Origin: Heracleum sosnowskyi | Lineage: Eukaryota > Streptophyta > Magnoliopsida > Apiales > Apiaceae | Direction: 5' to 3' | DNA: 64,000 nucleotides | NCBI GenBank assembly: GCA_030848705.1 | Contig: CM061243.1 | Coordinates: 117,576,674-117,640,673, forward strand | Shown: piece by piece, positions 1-12,187 of the stretch | How positions within the stretch are numbered: the stretch's first letter is position 1 | Layout of the letters: every line of letters starts with the position of its first letter | Made by a program: the position numbers and the translations under genes | The notes under the pieces: model-generated | Told to the model about the DNA's origin: nothing | The model's database searches: none | The model's input: only the letters and a program-made list of their open reading frames with translations

Positions 1-1
1 T

Positions 2-1516
2 GATGGTAATCCTGATGCCAATACTGATGATGATTCTTCTGACTCAGACATGGAAGAGATGGTTGCTATGATAGTCAGAGGCTTCAAGAAGATGAAGTTC
101 AGGAAGGCTAGAAGACAGGGCAACTTCCAGAAAAAGACCTTCAATGCTGACAAAGACAAGTATAACAAGAAGGACAGCAAGAGTGGCAAATTTGACAAGT
201 CAAAGGTTAGATGCTACAAGTGTACTGGATTGGGGCACTTTGCAACTGAGTGCAAGAAGGCTAAATCACTCATCACTTCAAGCAAGGATTGGATGGACTC
301 TTCTTCAGAATCTGACACTGAGGTGGTCAACTATGCCCTAATGGCCAATACTGATGAAACTGATGTTCCTGATGATAAGGTACTAAATACTGTCTTTGAT
401 TTTGATACTGATAATGCTTCTGAATTAAGACGTTTTCTAAAGTCATTGCATATTAGCTTTAGAAGTCAAACTGCTGAGAATACTAGGATCTTATCTGAGA
501 TGTCTGAACTTAGGAAAAGGAATGAGCATTTAGAAGCTGAATTTTCTCATATGCAAAAAGTACAAATAGAATGTGATAATGCTAAACACATGTATTTAGA
601 GATGAAACTTAAATGTACTGCTCTTGAAAAAGAACTTGAGGATGCTAAAGAGAAAATCAGAACCTGGACAGATTCTGGAAGGCAATTTCATGAAATAAAT
701 ACTTCTAAGAATTGGAAAGAATGTCTAGGATATAAGTCAGATGAAGATAAGAAATTGAAGAAGAAAGTTGTAATTGATGAGACAGTGAATCCAATGACCT
801 ATAGGCATGTTATAGACAAGACCAAATCAAAGATTAAGCCTGTTAAATTTGTATTTGGTAATGATCCTAATTCTACTTTTGAAAAGGGATCTACTTCTGA
901 TAACTCAGTCTCTTATGTGAAGTCTAAACCTATCAAGAAAACTGGAAAGAAGAATATAGGTTTATTGTCTCAGAAACAACTTAGGGAAAAAGTTAGTGAT
1001 GCTATTGGTAAACAAAATACACCTACTGTCAAGAGAAACAAGAATGGTAAAGTTGGAATTAATAAAGAGAATAACTATAGGTTTATCCCAAATGCACCTA
1101 GAAAATGCTGCTTTAATTGTGGTAACTCTAATCATCTTGCTATTGATTGCAGGAAGAGTAAAAAGAAAGTTACTGAAATTTTTAAGTCTGATATTAGGAG
1201 TAGATCAGTATTTTATAAACCACAGAAGTCTTGTTTTCATTGTGGCAGTAAATGGCATTCTATTTATACATGTGAAGAATACCATAGTTTGTACTATAAC
1301 TTTTATGATCCTTTACCCAAGTTTAATAAAAGTACAAATTCTGGTAACATTAAGAATGCGAAGCATGCTTTTGTTAATACTGATACTGACAAAGCAAATC
1401 CTGATGGAGTTAATCCTGTCAGGACTGCTAAAGTCAAAAAGTCTTCTGCTGCTAAAATTAATACAATGCATGGAAAAGGAACCCAACAAGTGTGGGTTCC
1501 TAAATATTCTAACTAG
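2..1516 (+). CDS. gag: P1 gag (nucleocapsid part), 5'-partial
   Basis: The frame is open from the window edge to a TAG at 1514-1516, so this is the C-terminal half or more of a capsid/nucleocapsid polyprotein that packages element RNA. It shows three cysteine-histidine knuckles: CYKCTGLGHFATEC (about residues 55-68 after the first ATG at 50), CFNCGNSNHLAIDC and a CFHCGSKWHSIYTC-like one. A predicted coiled coil rich in Leu/Glu/Lys lies between the first and second. The end WVPK-YSN is the standard C-terminus of this group. Acidic linkers are built from Asn/Thr-Pro-Asp units, which are the translated element motif. No stop breaks the visible part. Confidence 0.85.
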   Translation, partial: DGNPDANTDDDSSDSDMEEMVAMIVRGFKKMKFRKARRQGNFQKKTFNADKDKYNKKDSKSGKFDKSKVRCYKCTGLGHFATECKKAKSLITSSKDWMDSSSESDTEVVNYALMANTDETDVPDDKVLNTVFDFDTDNASELRRFLKSLHISFRSQTAENTRILSEMSELRKRNEHLEAEFSHMQKVQIECDNAKHMYLEMKLKCTALEKELEDAKEKIRTWTDSGRQFHEINTSKNWKECLGYKSDEDKKLKKKVVIDETVNPMTYRHVIDKTKSKIKPVKFVFGNDPNSTFEKGSTSDNSVSYVKSKPIKKTGKKNIGLLSQKQLREKVSDAIGKQNTPTVKRNKNGKVGINKENNYRFIPNAPRKCCFNCGNSNHLAIDCRKSKKKVTEIFKSDIRSRSVFYKPQKSCFHCGSKWHSIYTCEEYHSLYYNFYDPLPKFNKSTNSGNIKNAKHAFVNTDTDKANPDGVNPVRTAKVKKSSAAKINTMHGKGTQQVWVPKYSN

Positions 1517-1538
1517 TGAATTGTTATTCTGATTGCAG
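1496..1538 (+). promoter_or_regulatory. P1 gag-pol junction: gag stop followed by splice-acceptor-like site
   Basis: After the last gag Trp codon the sequence reads GTTCCTAAA, then the gag stop, then a T-rich run ending TTGCAG at 1533-1538. The AG falls on a pol codon boundary. Pol lies in a different frame from gag. Equivalent sites occur in P2, P3 and M1. Splicing at the AG is an inference; the 43-nt stretch itself would be too short for a normal plant intron. Confidence 0.45.
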
Positions 1539-4500
1539 GGAAAAAGGAAAAATGTGTTAGTCATGGATAGTGGATGTTCTGTGCACATGACTGGAAACAA
1601 AGCCCTGTTATCAGAATATGAAGAAAAAGCTGGCACAACTGTGTCTTATGGAGATGGCAACATTGGACAAACTTTGGGATATGGCAATATAATCATTGGC
1701 AATGTCATCATTGAAAAAGTAGCTCTAGTGAAGGGACTAAAACACAACCTGTTGAGTATTAGTCAAATCACTGACAGAGGTTATCATGTCAACTTCTATT
1801 CCACTCATTGTGAAGTAGTCAGCAAAGCATTAGGAAAGGTTGCACTCACTGGCTACAGGCATGGTAACATTTATGAAGCCAATATTCAATCAAATACTGA
1901 TGGCTCTCCTACTTGTCTCATCAGTAAAGCATCAGTAGATGAAAGTTGGAATTGGCACAAGAAGCTTTCTCATCTCAACTTCAGTAATATCAATGAGTTG
2001 GTGAAGAAAGATTTGGTTAGAGGACTGCCTAAAGCTTTGTATACTCCTGATGGACTCTATGATACATGTCAAAAAGCAAAACAGAGAAGGACATCATTCA
2101 AGAGTAAATCTGAATCCTCTATTGAAGAACCATATCACATGCTTCATCTTGATCTATTTGGTCCAGTCAACATAATGTCCATCAGTAAGAAAAGGTACAC
2201 TCTTGTAATTGTTGATGAATATTCTAGATTCACCTGGGTGTATTTTCTGCACAGAAAAGATGAGACTCCAGAAATACTGTTGGATCATGTGAGAATGATT
2301 GAGACTGGCACAAAGTACAAAGTCAAGATTCTGAGAAGTGATAATGGTACTGAATTCAAGAATTCAAAGATGGAAGAGTTCTGCAAATACAAAGGAATTA
2401 TTCAACAATTCTCTGCTCCTGGCACACCCCAGCAAAATGGAGTAGTAGAAAGGAAAAATAGAACTCTTATTGAAGCTGGCAGAACTATGTTGGAAGAAGC
2501 TAAATTACCTACATACTTCTGGGCAGAAGCAGTCAACACAGCATGCTATACACAAAATCTCACATTGATAAACAGGCATGGTGTAACTCCCTATCAAATT
2601 CTCAAGGAGAAGAAACCTAGTTTGAAGCATTTGCATGTGTTTGGCTGTAAGTGTTTTGTTCTCAGAACACATCCTGAACAACTAGGGAAATTTGAAACAA
2701 AGGCTGATGAGGGAATTTTCATTGTCTATCCTGCATCAAGAGCCTTTAGAGTTTTCAATTTGAGAACAAGGACTTTCATGGAGTCAATACATGTATCTTT
2801 TGATGAAAAGAAGATAACATGAATTGATGAAGACTCCCATGATAGATTGATTTTTGAAAATAAAGCTACCAAGGAACCTGAAGAAATGGAATCAGATACT
2901 GATACACCATCAGATACTGATGGGTCATCAAATCCTGATGATCCATCAAATCCTGATGACTCACCAAATACTGATGGTGCTACTGATGGTGCCACTGATG
3001 ATACTATTGACAGTTCACATGTTGAGGGGGAGCAACAACAAACTACTATAGATTCTGAGTCTACTCAATCATCAGGACAAAATACTTCAGATACTGATTC
3101 AAGTGACAATCCTGATAATCCATCAGGAGGTGACAGTAACAATTCAGGGGGAGCTTCTACTGAAGCAAATTCTTCTAATCAAGATAACACCAATTCAAGG
3201 GAAGCATCTACATCAAGAAATAATTTAACACCAGCAAGGAAATGGACAAGAGATCATACTCCTGATTTTATAATTGGAGATCCTGATGCAGGTGTTCAAA
3301 CAAGAAGTGCAACACAGAATGAATGTCTTTATCATAAATTTCTATCTAAGGAGGAGCCTAAGAAAGTTGAAGATGCACTCAAAGATGTTGATTGGGTTAC
3401 TGCAATGCAAGAAGAATTGAATGAATTTGAAAGGAATGAAGTCTGGAAACTGGTACCAAGACCAAAGAATAGATCAATTGTTGGTAAAAAATGGATTTTC
3501 AAGAATAAGACTGATTCAGATGGTGTAATAATCAGAAACAAAGCAAGGCTAGTTGCAAAGGGGTATTCTCAACATGAAGGAATTGACTATGATGAAACTT
3601 TTGCTCTTGTTGCAAGGCTAGAAGCCATCAGGATCTTTCTGGCATATGCTGCTCACAAGAAATTCAAGGTTTTCCAGATGGATGTAAAAAGTGCTTTCTT
3701 AAATGGTGAACTGGAGGAAGAAGTTTATGTTGAACAACCTCCTGGTTTCATTGATCCAAAATATCCAAATCATGTCTACAGATTGGATAAGGCACTTTAT
3801 GGACTAAAGCAAGCTCCAAGAGCATGGTATGAAACCTTAGCTCAATTCTTACTGGAAAGTGGATTCAAAAGAGGTACTATTGATAAAACTCTATTCTATT
3901 TGAATCATGGTAAGGATTTTCTTTTAGTTCAGATTTATGTTGATGATATCATCTTTGGGTCAACAAACAATAAGCTTTGTGAAAAGTTTTCTAAGCTTAT
4001 GCAGTCAAGATATCAAATGAGCATGATGGGAGAAATGAGTTACTTTCTTGGTCTTCAAGTTAAAAAGACTGATGATGGCATTTTTATCAATCAGTCAAAA
4101 TATACAAGAAATTTATTGAAAAGGTTTAACATGCAAGATTGTGCTACTGCAACAACTCCTATTGCTACAGCTACCAAACTTGATCCTGATCAAGGTGCTG
4201 AGGTAGATGTAACTCACTACAGAGGGATGATTGGCTCTTTATTGTATCTCACTGCAAGTAGACTAGATATCATGTTTGCAACCTGTCTGTGTGCAAGATT
4301 TCAAGTAAAACCTAGGGAATCCCATCTGATTGCAGTTAAAAGAATTTTCAGATATCTCAAAGGCACTCTTTCTCTTGGCCTTTGGTATGCAAGGGAATCA
4401 GATTTTGGGTTATGTGGTTATTCAGATGCTGATTTTGCAGGATGCAAAATAGACAGGAAAAGTACTTCAGGAAGTTATCAGTTTTTGGGTGGTAGACTGG

Positions 4501-4883
4501 TTTCATGGTTCAGTAAAAAGTAAAAGTCTATCTCTACTTCAACTACAGAAGCTGAGTACATTGATGCAGGAAGTTGTTGTGCTCAGATAATGTGGATGAG
4601 AAATCAGTTGTTAGATTATGGTCTGTCATACTCTAAGATACCTATTTATTGTGATAACCAAAGTGCTATTGCAATGACAGGAAATCCAGTTCAGCATTCT
4701 CTTACTAAACACATCAGTATTAGATATCACTTCATAAGAGAGCAGGTTCTGGAAGGAACAATTGAACTTCATTTTGTTCCTACTGATCAACAACTAGCTG
4801 ATATATTCACCAAGCCACTACCTGAAGCAACTTTCAATAAATTGGTGAATGAACTTGGAATGATGAATTTTGAGAATTTCTGA
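1533..4883 (+). pseudogene. pol: P1 pol polyprotein (protease-integrase-RT-RNase H), broken by two stops
   Basis: One reading frame carries all copia pol domains: protease with MDSGCSVHMTG (about 1562-1594), GAG-pre-integrase with WHKKLSHLN, integrase core with HLDLFGPV, SDNGTEF and QQNGVVERKN, reverse transcriptase with QMDVKSAFLNGELEEEVYV and the catalytic YVDD, and RNase H ending KPLPEATFNKLVNELGM. In-frame stops at 2820-2822 (TGA) and 4521-4523 (TAA where Gln is expected) split it into three open blocks. The zinc-binding Cys pair after WHKKLSH is damaged: GLYDTCQK has Tyr where Cys is usual. The only ATG before the protease Asp is directly adjacent to it, so translation probably depends on gag. 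Not expected to be functional. Confidence 0.9.
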
Positions 4884-5378
4884 GGAAAGCTACAGAGAGG
4901 AAATCCTGATGACTATCAAATCCTGATGGTCATTCTGCAAGCTATGTAATTTTGATCAAATCCTGATAGGACTCAATCCTGATAGGAAGTCAATTGGTCA
5001 ATCCTGATGTACAGGTCAGTATTTCATTGCTTAAATTGTGCCTGATTTTTCGTCAGTTTCTGATGAGAAACGTTTGAGTTTTAGTTGGACAACTGTATGC
5101 GCATGTGTATCACACTGATCAATATATACATATAGATACACATAAAAAGCGGTGCAATTATGTTTAATTTTGAACGTAATTTGATCCACTAATTATTATT
5201 GCACAAATCACAGCATGCCACCTGTCACTGAGAGTAATATTTTGTTTTAACAAAATACAATTGATTTTCTAAATTACCGTTTACTCTTTAATCATCAGTT
5301 TTCATTTTCTTTTTCTCTCTCTGTGCTCAAGAACCCTAATTTCTAAATCTCAATTCTCAAGTTTTCTTTACTGTTTTA
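4884..5378 (+). other. P1 spacer between RNase H and aORF, motif-rich, promoter-like
   Basis: This is a non-coding stretch. The first 150 bases hold five copies of the element motif (AATCCTGATG or AATCCTGATAGG). Further on there is a TATATA at 5123-5128 and a CT-rich stretch with AACCCTAAT around 5315-5340, resembling a plant 5' leader, just before the ATG of the aORF. Promoter function is inferred only from this composition. Confidence 0.45.
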
Positions 5379-8300
5379 ATGGTGTCTTCATCATTCATGA
5401 ATAAACAGACTGTGATTAGTGGTGTTACTTTCGCCACTAAAAATTTTGTAGCTGTTCTATCTCATCAGGATTTGCCTACTGAGTTTCACATTATACAGGA
5501 CTTTCTAACTTCAAGCCCATTGAAGCATGCTCTAACAGAACCTGTCAGTGTATCGTTTAAGTCTGTGATGCAGGTTTGGAACACAACTGTTTTTGGCAAA
5601 GGGCCAACAGGAAATGTGTTGATGTAGTTTGAATTCGATGGTGTTACTCATCATGTCACTCCTGTTGTGGTTGAAGAGGCACTTCACTTGCCAATTCTGG
5701 GTGACAAAGTTCCTGATAATGTTACAAATTCTGCAATTTTTGAGTTTGTTACAAAATTGGGATACAATGGTGAGGTTAAGAGGTATGGAAGCCTCTTCAG
5801 AACAAAGCTTAAAAGAGAGTGGAATTTTTTCTTCGATACAATCAGCATATGCTTCCTATATAAGACATCTAATTTTGATGCTCTGCCATCAGGATCACTC
5901 AAGATTGGGTACTCTCTTATCTATTCTCAAGTTTTTTATTACGGTACTTTTATTTTAAAAGCTTTAAGTGATAGGAAGTCTAGAATAAGCTAGGTTATGT
6001 CTGCTTTCTTAGATTCTTTCAGTTAATTTTTAATCACTTGTGTCCTGGTACTATCTTTGAGGATGATGTGATTCTACCTATCTGTAGAATTACAGAGAAT
6101 AATTTGAAGTCCTTAGTCAACAGTGATAAGGCAAATGGTTTTGAAGGCAATGCCTTTATTCCTGATTAGGTCAGGCTTTTCTTGAAAGAGAAAATGCCTA
6201 CTCAATATGGAACAATTTCTGATGCTATGAGGCAAGGCCAATCACACCTTGTTCCTGACCCAAGCATCCAACCCAAATAGTCCAAACAGTCAACAGCCAC
6301 CTCTATTGTCTCCCAAAAGACTTTAGTTGTAAAAACTAAGAAATCAGCTAGAACTGATGTGTCTGGAAGGCAATCAGGTTCAAAGGATTTCTCCTCTGCA
6401 CCAATCACTCAAAAGAAGGTAAAAGGGGGAGTACAAGGGGTCCTGGTGAAGAAGGATGCAAAGGTTGTTCCTGATAAGGTTGTTGAGGGTGTTACAGTGA
6501 AAAAAAAGTTAATTTTGAGAGATGAAAGTGATTCTGAGGATGACATGCCCATATCCTCCAAATTTAAGATCAATAAGGAAGTTGCTGATACTGTTACTGA
6601 AGCTGTGGTCTCTATAAAGCCACAGAAGAAAAGGAAATTATCTAAAAACAGGTATCATATTCCTTTGAAGTCACAGGTTACTGATGGACAGGACACATCA
6701 AATCCTGATGAGCAGTCAAATCCTGATGCTCTAGCAAATCCTGACGTTGGTAATCCTGATGCCGCGCCAAGTAAAATCATCTCTATCTCAGACTCTCCAG
6801 GTAAAGCCTCTCCTCCTACAAGACATGTTGATATACCATGGGATAAGGTTGCTGAGATTGCTTCCAAGCTTGGGTTTTCACATCCCATGGAGAAAAAGAG
6901 GAAAGCAGAAGAATTAGTCTTTAAGAGACAAAAGAAGCTGAAAGGATCAAGCCCACAAGAACCTGAATCTCAAAGTGGTTCAGCAGCTACTGATGATCCT
7001 GCCACACAAGAACCACTCAATCAAAGTTTGGGTGAAGGCTTAGTTATTGGAATGGTCCCACAAGAAGCATTTTCTCAAAGGGAAAATGCAGACATTTCTA
7101 TTCCAGCCCCACAAGAACCATCTTCTCAATGTGAAGATGCAGGCAAAGCTACAGTTTCTGGCAATGATGGAAGATTGGTTGAGGACACTGTCAATGAGGG
7201 AAGCACACAAGAACCTCCAACTCAAAGTGTTGAAGAAGCTTCTAAACCTCAGGCTACACAAGAACCATCAGTATCAAATCCTGATGCAAGCCAAGCAAAT
7301 CCTGACGGTGTTGCTCCTGACGCTAGTGGTGCTCCTGATGCTGAGCCAATCCTGATACAACCACTAAGCTCAAGACCAATGACAGATTCTATCACAGCAT
7401 CACAGGACAAACTTAAAGGTATTGTTATTCCTGATCCTGATGTTACTCATGATTCTGATGTTGGTGATAGTGATGATTCTGATGATGATAATCAAGATGA
7501 GAAGGATCAGCTTGTTACAGCCCTCAAATCTAGTCTTGGAACTAACTATGGTTCATCAAGCACATTCATGGCTGGCAAGGCTACTTCTGGAAAAGATCAA
7601 AGACAAGACTTTTCTGTTCCTTCTCCAATTAATCCTGCTGAGCAGTTGAAAAGACATCAATGGGAAAATGAATGGTATAGATCTGATGAATCTGTTAGCT
7701 ATCCATATGCCTTGGATCATGCTTATGATGCAGTGAAATTAATTGAGAATCAAGATTTGAAGAATCATTTGAAGGCTACTACTCTGCTATCCAAAAGCCT
7801 CAAACATGAGATTGATTCTGTCAAAGCTGCAACTGTTTCAGTGAGGAGTGATATTTCTCAAAACTTTACAAAGGTGCATACTGTTCTTCAACTAAGAGTG
7901 GTGGAATCCCAAGTAAAGTCAGTTCTTTCTGAACAATCCTCCATCAACAAAAGAATTGATTCTCTTGATACAAAGGTAACTGATATTCAAACCTCTTTTG
8001 CCTTAATTTTGAATTTATTGTCAATTACTAATGTCAAAAAGGGGGAGAAGGTTAGTCAGACAAAATGTACACCTGATCTAGTATTAAGAAATAATGATGA
8101 TGATACTGGAAATGATGGTGGTGACAAAGTTCTACAAGGAGAAACCTCTGATGCTGCTATTGTGAAGTCTTCAATTCAAACTTCTCAAAGTCAAACAACG
8201 CAGTCAACTCATGTTTCTGATTCTGGAGTAAAGACAGTATGGACATTGGTGCAATCTCAGATCCTGACGGAAGAGAAAATCCTGACAAGTGATCAAATCC

Positions 8301-8508
8301 TGATGAATGATCAAATCCTGACGCCTGGTCATGGACAAACACTTTCTACAATTCCTGAAGGTGATGAAGATGTTATCAATGATAATCCTGAAGATGCATC
8401 AAATCTATTCCAGAAGTTCAAAACAAGAGATGGTAATGTTGTTACTCTTTATCATACTGATAAGAGGGTTCAACAGTTATTTGCAAGGAAAGCACTTGTA
8501 AAGCATAA
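5379..8508 (+). pseudogene. P1 additional ORF (aORF, env-like position), degraded and truncated
   Basis: This ORF starts at an ATG at 5379 behind a leader-like sequence. The first block is broken by a TAG at 5625-5627 and continues in the same frame to about 5993. A decayed middle with stops and a frame change leads into an open block from about 6359 to 8508. The product would be an acidic, low-complexity protein with Pro-Gln-Glu-Pro repeats, Asn-Pro-Asp repeats and a C-terminal heptad-rich segment (about 7700-8030). Near 8030 it reads VKKGEK, encoded by a polypurine sequence also found in the M3 aORF. The last residues before the stop at 8516-8518 come from the inserted P2 LTR. I see no signal peptide or membrane segment, so envelope function is not supported. 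Function unknown. Confidence 0.7.
8036..8048 (+). promoter_or_regulatory. internal polypurine tract in the P1 aORF
   Basis: AAAAAGGGGGAGA lies inside coding sequence. It is nearly identical to the tract that directly precedes the P3 3' LTR (40925-40938) and to one inside the M3 aORF near 28877. Sireviruses are known for multiplied polypurine tracts. Use as a plus-strand primer is inferred. Confidence 0.5.
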
Positions 8509-9602
8509 TGTAACATAAGATGTAAAAGAGATAACTACAACTCAACAAAGGACAAGACAGACAATAGTATTAATAGAAGCACAGGAATCCAGAATCAAAG
8601 AAGAAAAGGTAAACTCAAAAAATCAAAATACGTTATGTATTCTTGAAGTCCGTAAACAGGTCACGGAAAGAAGTTCATGAAAATGTTCAAGCCTCAGTGA
8701 CAGCAATAGAAACAAGACTTTGAAGACGACAGAAGTATGTGAATGATTTAGGGTTCAGTACCACGGGATTCCAGTGATGAAGCAACCAGAACGACAAAGG
8801 ACTTATCAGCAGCATTGAATTCAAGACATAAAAGAAGAATTGATCAAGTGTTATTCATCTGTGAACCAGACCAGTTGCACTAGGTGACAGCACTAAAAAG
8901 ATCAGATTGTTTTATCGTCTTCGAAGAAATTGATACAGTCTAAAACTTAAAACACCCAGGAGCTCAGGAGTAATTACTAAAGGACAAAAGACAAGAAAAA
9001 GAATTCGATAGTTTTTCTATTCAGAAAACTATCGAATGGTGGTTAAAGTGATTCATTGAAAAACTATACTAAAGTATTTGTCATTCGATAGTTTTATTTA
9101 AAAACTATCGAATGGAAAATACTTTTGATCCATTCGATGGTTTTTCAATTCATGGAGCAGGTGAAAAGTTTTGTTTGTCTGACAGGTTGATGAAGATCCA
9201 ACGGCCAAGAATATTCTATTCTAAATGGTTCGATGGTTTTCAATTTAAGTCTACAATTAATACTGAGAGAAGAGTGTGTCTTCTTCAGTTAAGGATTTCA
9301 ACACAGAGACATTACTGAGAGAGAGAAGAGCCGGAGAAAATTATCAGAGAAATTAATAGTGCTCAGAACTTGATCATTGTTTTGTATTTGTGTAACCTTA
9401 AACTCATTGACGCTAATCTACGGATTAGAAATTGTAGCACCCCTCGAGGTTTATATTTATAAAAAGATATATTCCCCGAAACTTGATTTGGTTTGGTGTG
9501 TTTGATTTCGTTATAGAACTGAAAGATTAATCCGCGAACGAAATTAAATTATTTGTGAGTATCGTATTCAACCCCCCCTTCTACGATACTTTGGACCTAA
9601 CA
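8509..9602 (+). repeat. P2 5' LTR
   Basis: The right end CCTAACA directly abuts the primer-binding site. The left end TGTAACA is inferred from the point where the P1 aORF stops and sequence resembling the M4 LTR begins; both LTRs contain a stretch like TTCAAGCCTCAGTGA. Inside are inverted pairs of TTCGATAGTTTTT and AAAACTATCGAA (9003-9037, 9083-9114). A run of C before the end (near 9572) is shared with the M1 and M4 LTR ends. The LTR is about 1.1 kb. No second copy is available to confirm the start. Confidence 0.7.
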
Positions 9603-9616
9603 ATTGGTATCAGAGC
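9603..9616 (+). promoter_or_regulatory. P2 primer-binding site (initiator tRNA-Met type)
   Basis: ATTGGTATCAGAGC directly follows the LTR. TGGTATCAGAGC is complementary to the 3' end of plant initiator methionine tRNA, the usual minus-strand primer of copia elements. Confidence 0.9.
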
Positions 9617-9762
9617 TACTTGATTGATATACAAATCAGATCCGGTGAATGAGACCAAAATCAAACGTAGCGTGAAAATTCGAAGCAAATTTTTTAACTT
9701 TCAAAATTTTTCATTTAATTGGAATTTCTTGAATTTTAAACAATTTGAAATTTTCAGAAACC

Positions 9763-12170
9763 ATGAGTGCTCCAAAGACAACCGCTGGTATTAAAGTTCC
9801 CCCGTTTACTAGAGATGATTTCGGTTTGTGGAAAATGAAGATGTTGTTATTTATCAAGGCATCTAATCCGTTGTATATTGGCATATTAGAGAACGGACCG
9901 TTTGTACCAATGAAACCAGTTAGTGAATCTACAACTCCTGATGGTAGCAGGATTCCTTCAGGCACCCAACCTAAGGATATAAGTGAATTTACAGATTCTG
10001 ACAAAGAACTGATTCGATTGGACACCGATTTAATGTTGATATTGGCGGACTCCGCGGACAAGGAAATGAGCTATCAGTTGATGAACTGTACAAGCGGGAA
10101 ACATATGTGGGATACCATTAACTTAATAATGGAAGGAACTGAAGACGTTCAGGAAAACAGATTGGACATTCTGACTTCTCAATATGAAGCGTTTAGGTCC
10201 CTGCCAGGAGAAAGTATAACTCAGGTCTTTGAGAAATATACTAAGCTCCTCAATGAATTGGCAATGAAAGGAAAGACCTATCCACTGAGAGAATCGAACA
10301 GGAAGTTCATGATGACGCTGCCCCATCATGTAGAACACAAGTCATCATCCATTAGGGAAAGAATTGACTTCACAAAGATGCCACTAGAGATGATCTATGG
10401 CAAGTTGAAGACCTATGAGATGGAACAGGAACAAAGGGTGATAATCTACGGATCAGGGACAGTGGACAGCAAGCACAATGCACTTGTGAGATCAGCAGCA
10501 CTTGTAGTGGATGAACCAATAACTTCTGAGATTCAGGTTCAAACCCCTAGAGCTGGAAAGGAGGTGATAATAGAAGCATAAATGGATTCTGTGAATCTGG
10601 GTGTTGATGAAAGTGATTACTACACCCTAGAAGAGCTTGAGCAAATGGAAGACAAAACCATGGCGTACTTAGCTGCAAAGTTTAGTCATATTCGTTTCAA
10701 GAGAAACCCTAAGTACAAGTTCAAGGGCTCAACCAACAGATTCCAGAAGAGCAATTATACACCTAGTACAGGCTTTAAGGGAGGCTACAAGACTAGCATG
10801 ATTGATAGGAGCAAATCAAGATGCTATAACTGCAATGAGTTAGGGCATTTTGCCACTGAATGCCGGAAGCCTCGTCAAGCAAGAGACATGAAAGATGTCT
10901 ATGGAAAGAAGGATTCTTATGATGAGTTGAAGAAGGAGAATGCCAAGCTTAAACAGCAATTGGAGGCATTCTCTGGAAAGCCTAAAGGAAAGCTTACATA
11001 GCAGAGGGAAAGCACTGGGATGATACTGATTCGGATGAAGAGGAGGAATATGTAAATGTTGCTCTAATGGCTGACTCTTCAGAGGAATCACCTCAATCAT
11101 CTCAGGTACCTATCTTAACTACAATTGATATGTCTAATTCTGAGTACAAGAAAACTGTGCAAGATCTTAGTGTAGAATTGTTTAATGTACACACAAGCAT
11201 GCTAGCATCAGAAATGGAAAATGCTAAACTAGTTCTTAAGATTAAAAAGCTAGAATCTAAAAATGAAGAACTAGAGCTTGTAGCTGTGACATTAGAAGAT
11301 CTTAAGCAAAAGAATGCGTACTTAGAGAACAAGGTCAAGTGTAATGATGAGATAGAGACTATCCTCAGGAAGCAGATTTCAGATCTAGATTTGAAGCTGA
11401 ATGCTTTTAAGAATTCCGCTCTAGTGGCTAGGGAAATCATTGATACTCAGGCCATAGAGAATAAAACTGCTATAGGATTTGACTATAACAAGAAAGCTGG
11501 TAAGAAGATTGTGGAATTCCCTGTGATATCTTCAGTTGTCAAAAGGAATACTCCACATGTTCTTAAGAATGTTGATTGTCCAGTTTTTGTTAAGCCGTTT
11601 CCACCACTCTTTCATGAGGATGATCTTTTCATAGCACAAGAATTGCTTGAGGAGGATTTATTGAAGGAAAAAGAGGTAAAGACTAAGTTGCCTAGGAAAT
11701 CAGTAAAAAATGAATTACCTAAACCTGATTTACCTAAAACTGAAGTAGGTTCCTTAGTTAGTAATGTTAAAAAGAACAGGAATGGGAGGAAGAAGATTGT
11801 TAATCAGGAATTGGTTCCATCTTCTCCCATTGCATCTAGGAAGTTGTGTTCTATTTGTAATTCTGCTGGACACCTTACACATGCATGTAAAAAGGTTAAA
11901 GTAGAAACTGCTAATACTTCTGAAATGCATAACATGTCTGACATGCCTGATACTCATGAACCCCGTGGAAAGAAAGAGTGTTTGCTATGTAAGTACAACA
12001 TCATGCATGCTTATTTTAAGTTGATGTCTGATAGTAGCAATAGCACTAGTAATGTTAAATCCACAAATACTATGAATATCAAACAGGGTAAGACTAAATT
12101 GAATGTTACTCCTGTTAAATCATCTAAACCTTCAGGACCCAAACAATTTTGGGTACCAAAGTCCGCTTAA
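9763..12170 (+). pseudogene. gag: P2 gag, one stop and one frameshift
   Basis: The ATG at 9763 starts MSAPKTTAGIKVPPF, followed by a UBN2-type copia capsid region (LWKMKMLLFIKASNPLY, later NRLDILTSQYEAF). A TAA at 10579-10581 interrupts the frame. The next block carries the zinc knuckle CYNCNELGHFATEC (about 10821-10862). A one-base frameshift near 10985-11003 moves the reading to the block from about 11003 to 12170, which has a coiled coil, a second knuckle CSICNSAGHLTHAC and the C-terminal WVPKSA. The upstream leader (9617-9762) is AT-rich. The protein is the structural part of the particle. Here it cannot be made intact. Confidence 0.85.
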
Positions 12171-12187
12171 TCAATCTGTGATTGCAG
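12153..12187 (+). promoter_or_regulatory. P2 gag-pol junction: gag stop followed by splice-acceptor-like site
   Basis: GTACCAAAG follows the last gag Trp codon. The gag TAA at 12168-12170 and a TGA in the pol frame at 12179-12181 come next, then TTGCAG ending at 12187 on a pol codon boundary. No in-frame ATG precedes the protease active-site Asp, so pol cannot start on its own at an ATG. Confidence 0.5.

Larger units (their letters stand above)
1..8508 (+). mobile_element. Ty1/copia retrotransposon P1 (Sirevirus-like), 5' end outside window, 3' end cut by P2
   Basis: The order gag, protease, integrase, reverse transcriptase, RNase H is that of Ty1/copia. A large gag with several zinc knuckles and a long extra ORF after RNase H point to the Sirevirus group. 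The 5' LTR lies left of the window. The right border at 8508 is inferred: the aORF reading ends abruptly where sequence resembling the start of the M4 LTR begins, so P2 probably inserted here. The 3' LTR of P1 is not in the window. The element is saturated with the motif AATCCTGATG and close variants, in coding and non-coding parts. Confidence 0.85.

Noticed and set aside
996..1532. 178-codon ORF overlapping P1 gag, and similar overlapping ORFs at 20011-20379, 20342-20740 and 45801-46313
   Set aside because: They are other-frame shadows of gag or pol, with no recognisable domains.
5379..8508. True envelope glycoprotein in P1 (and in M2, M3, P3)
   Set aside because: The ORFs sit at the env-like position, but I see no signal peptide, cleavage site or membrane segment; they are acidic, low-complexity and coiled-coil proteins.
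9112..9318. 68-codon ORF in the P2 LTR
   Set aside because: It lies within the LTR motif array, with no promoter-to-ORF logic and no recognisable domain.
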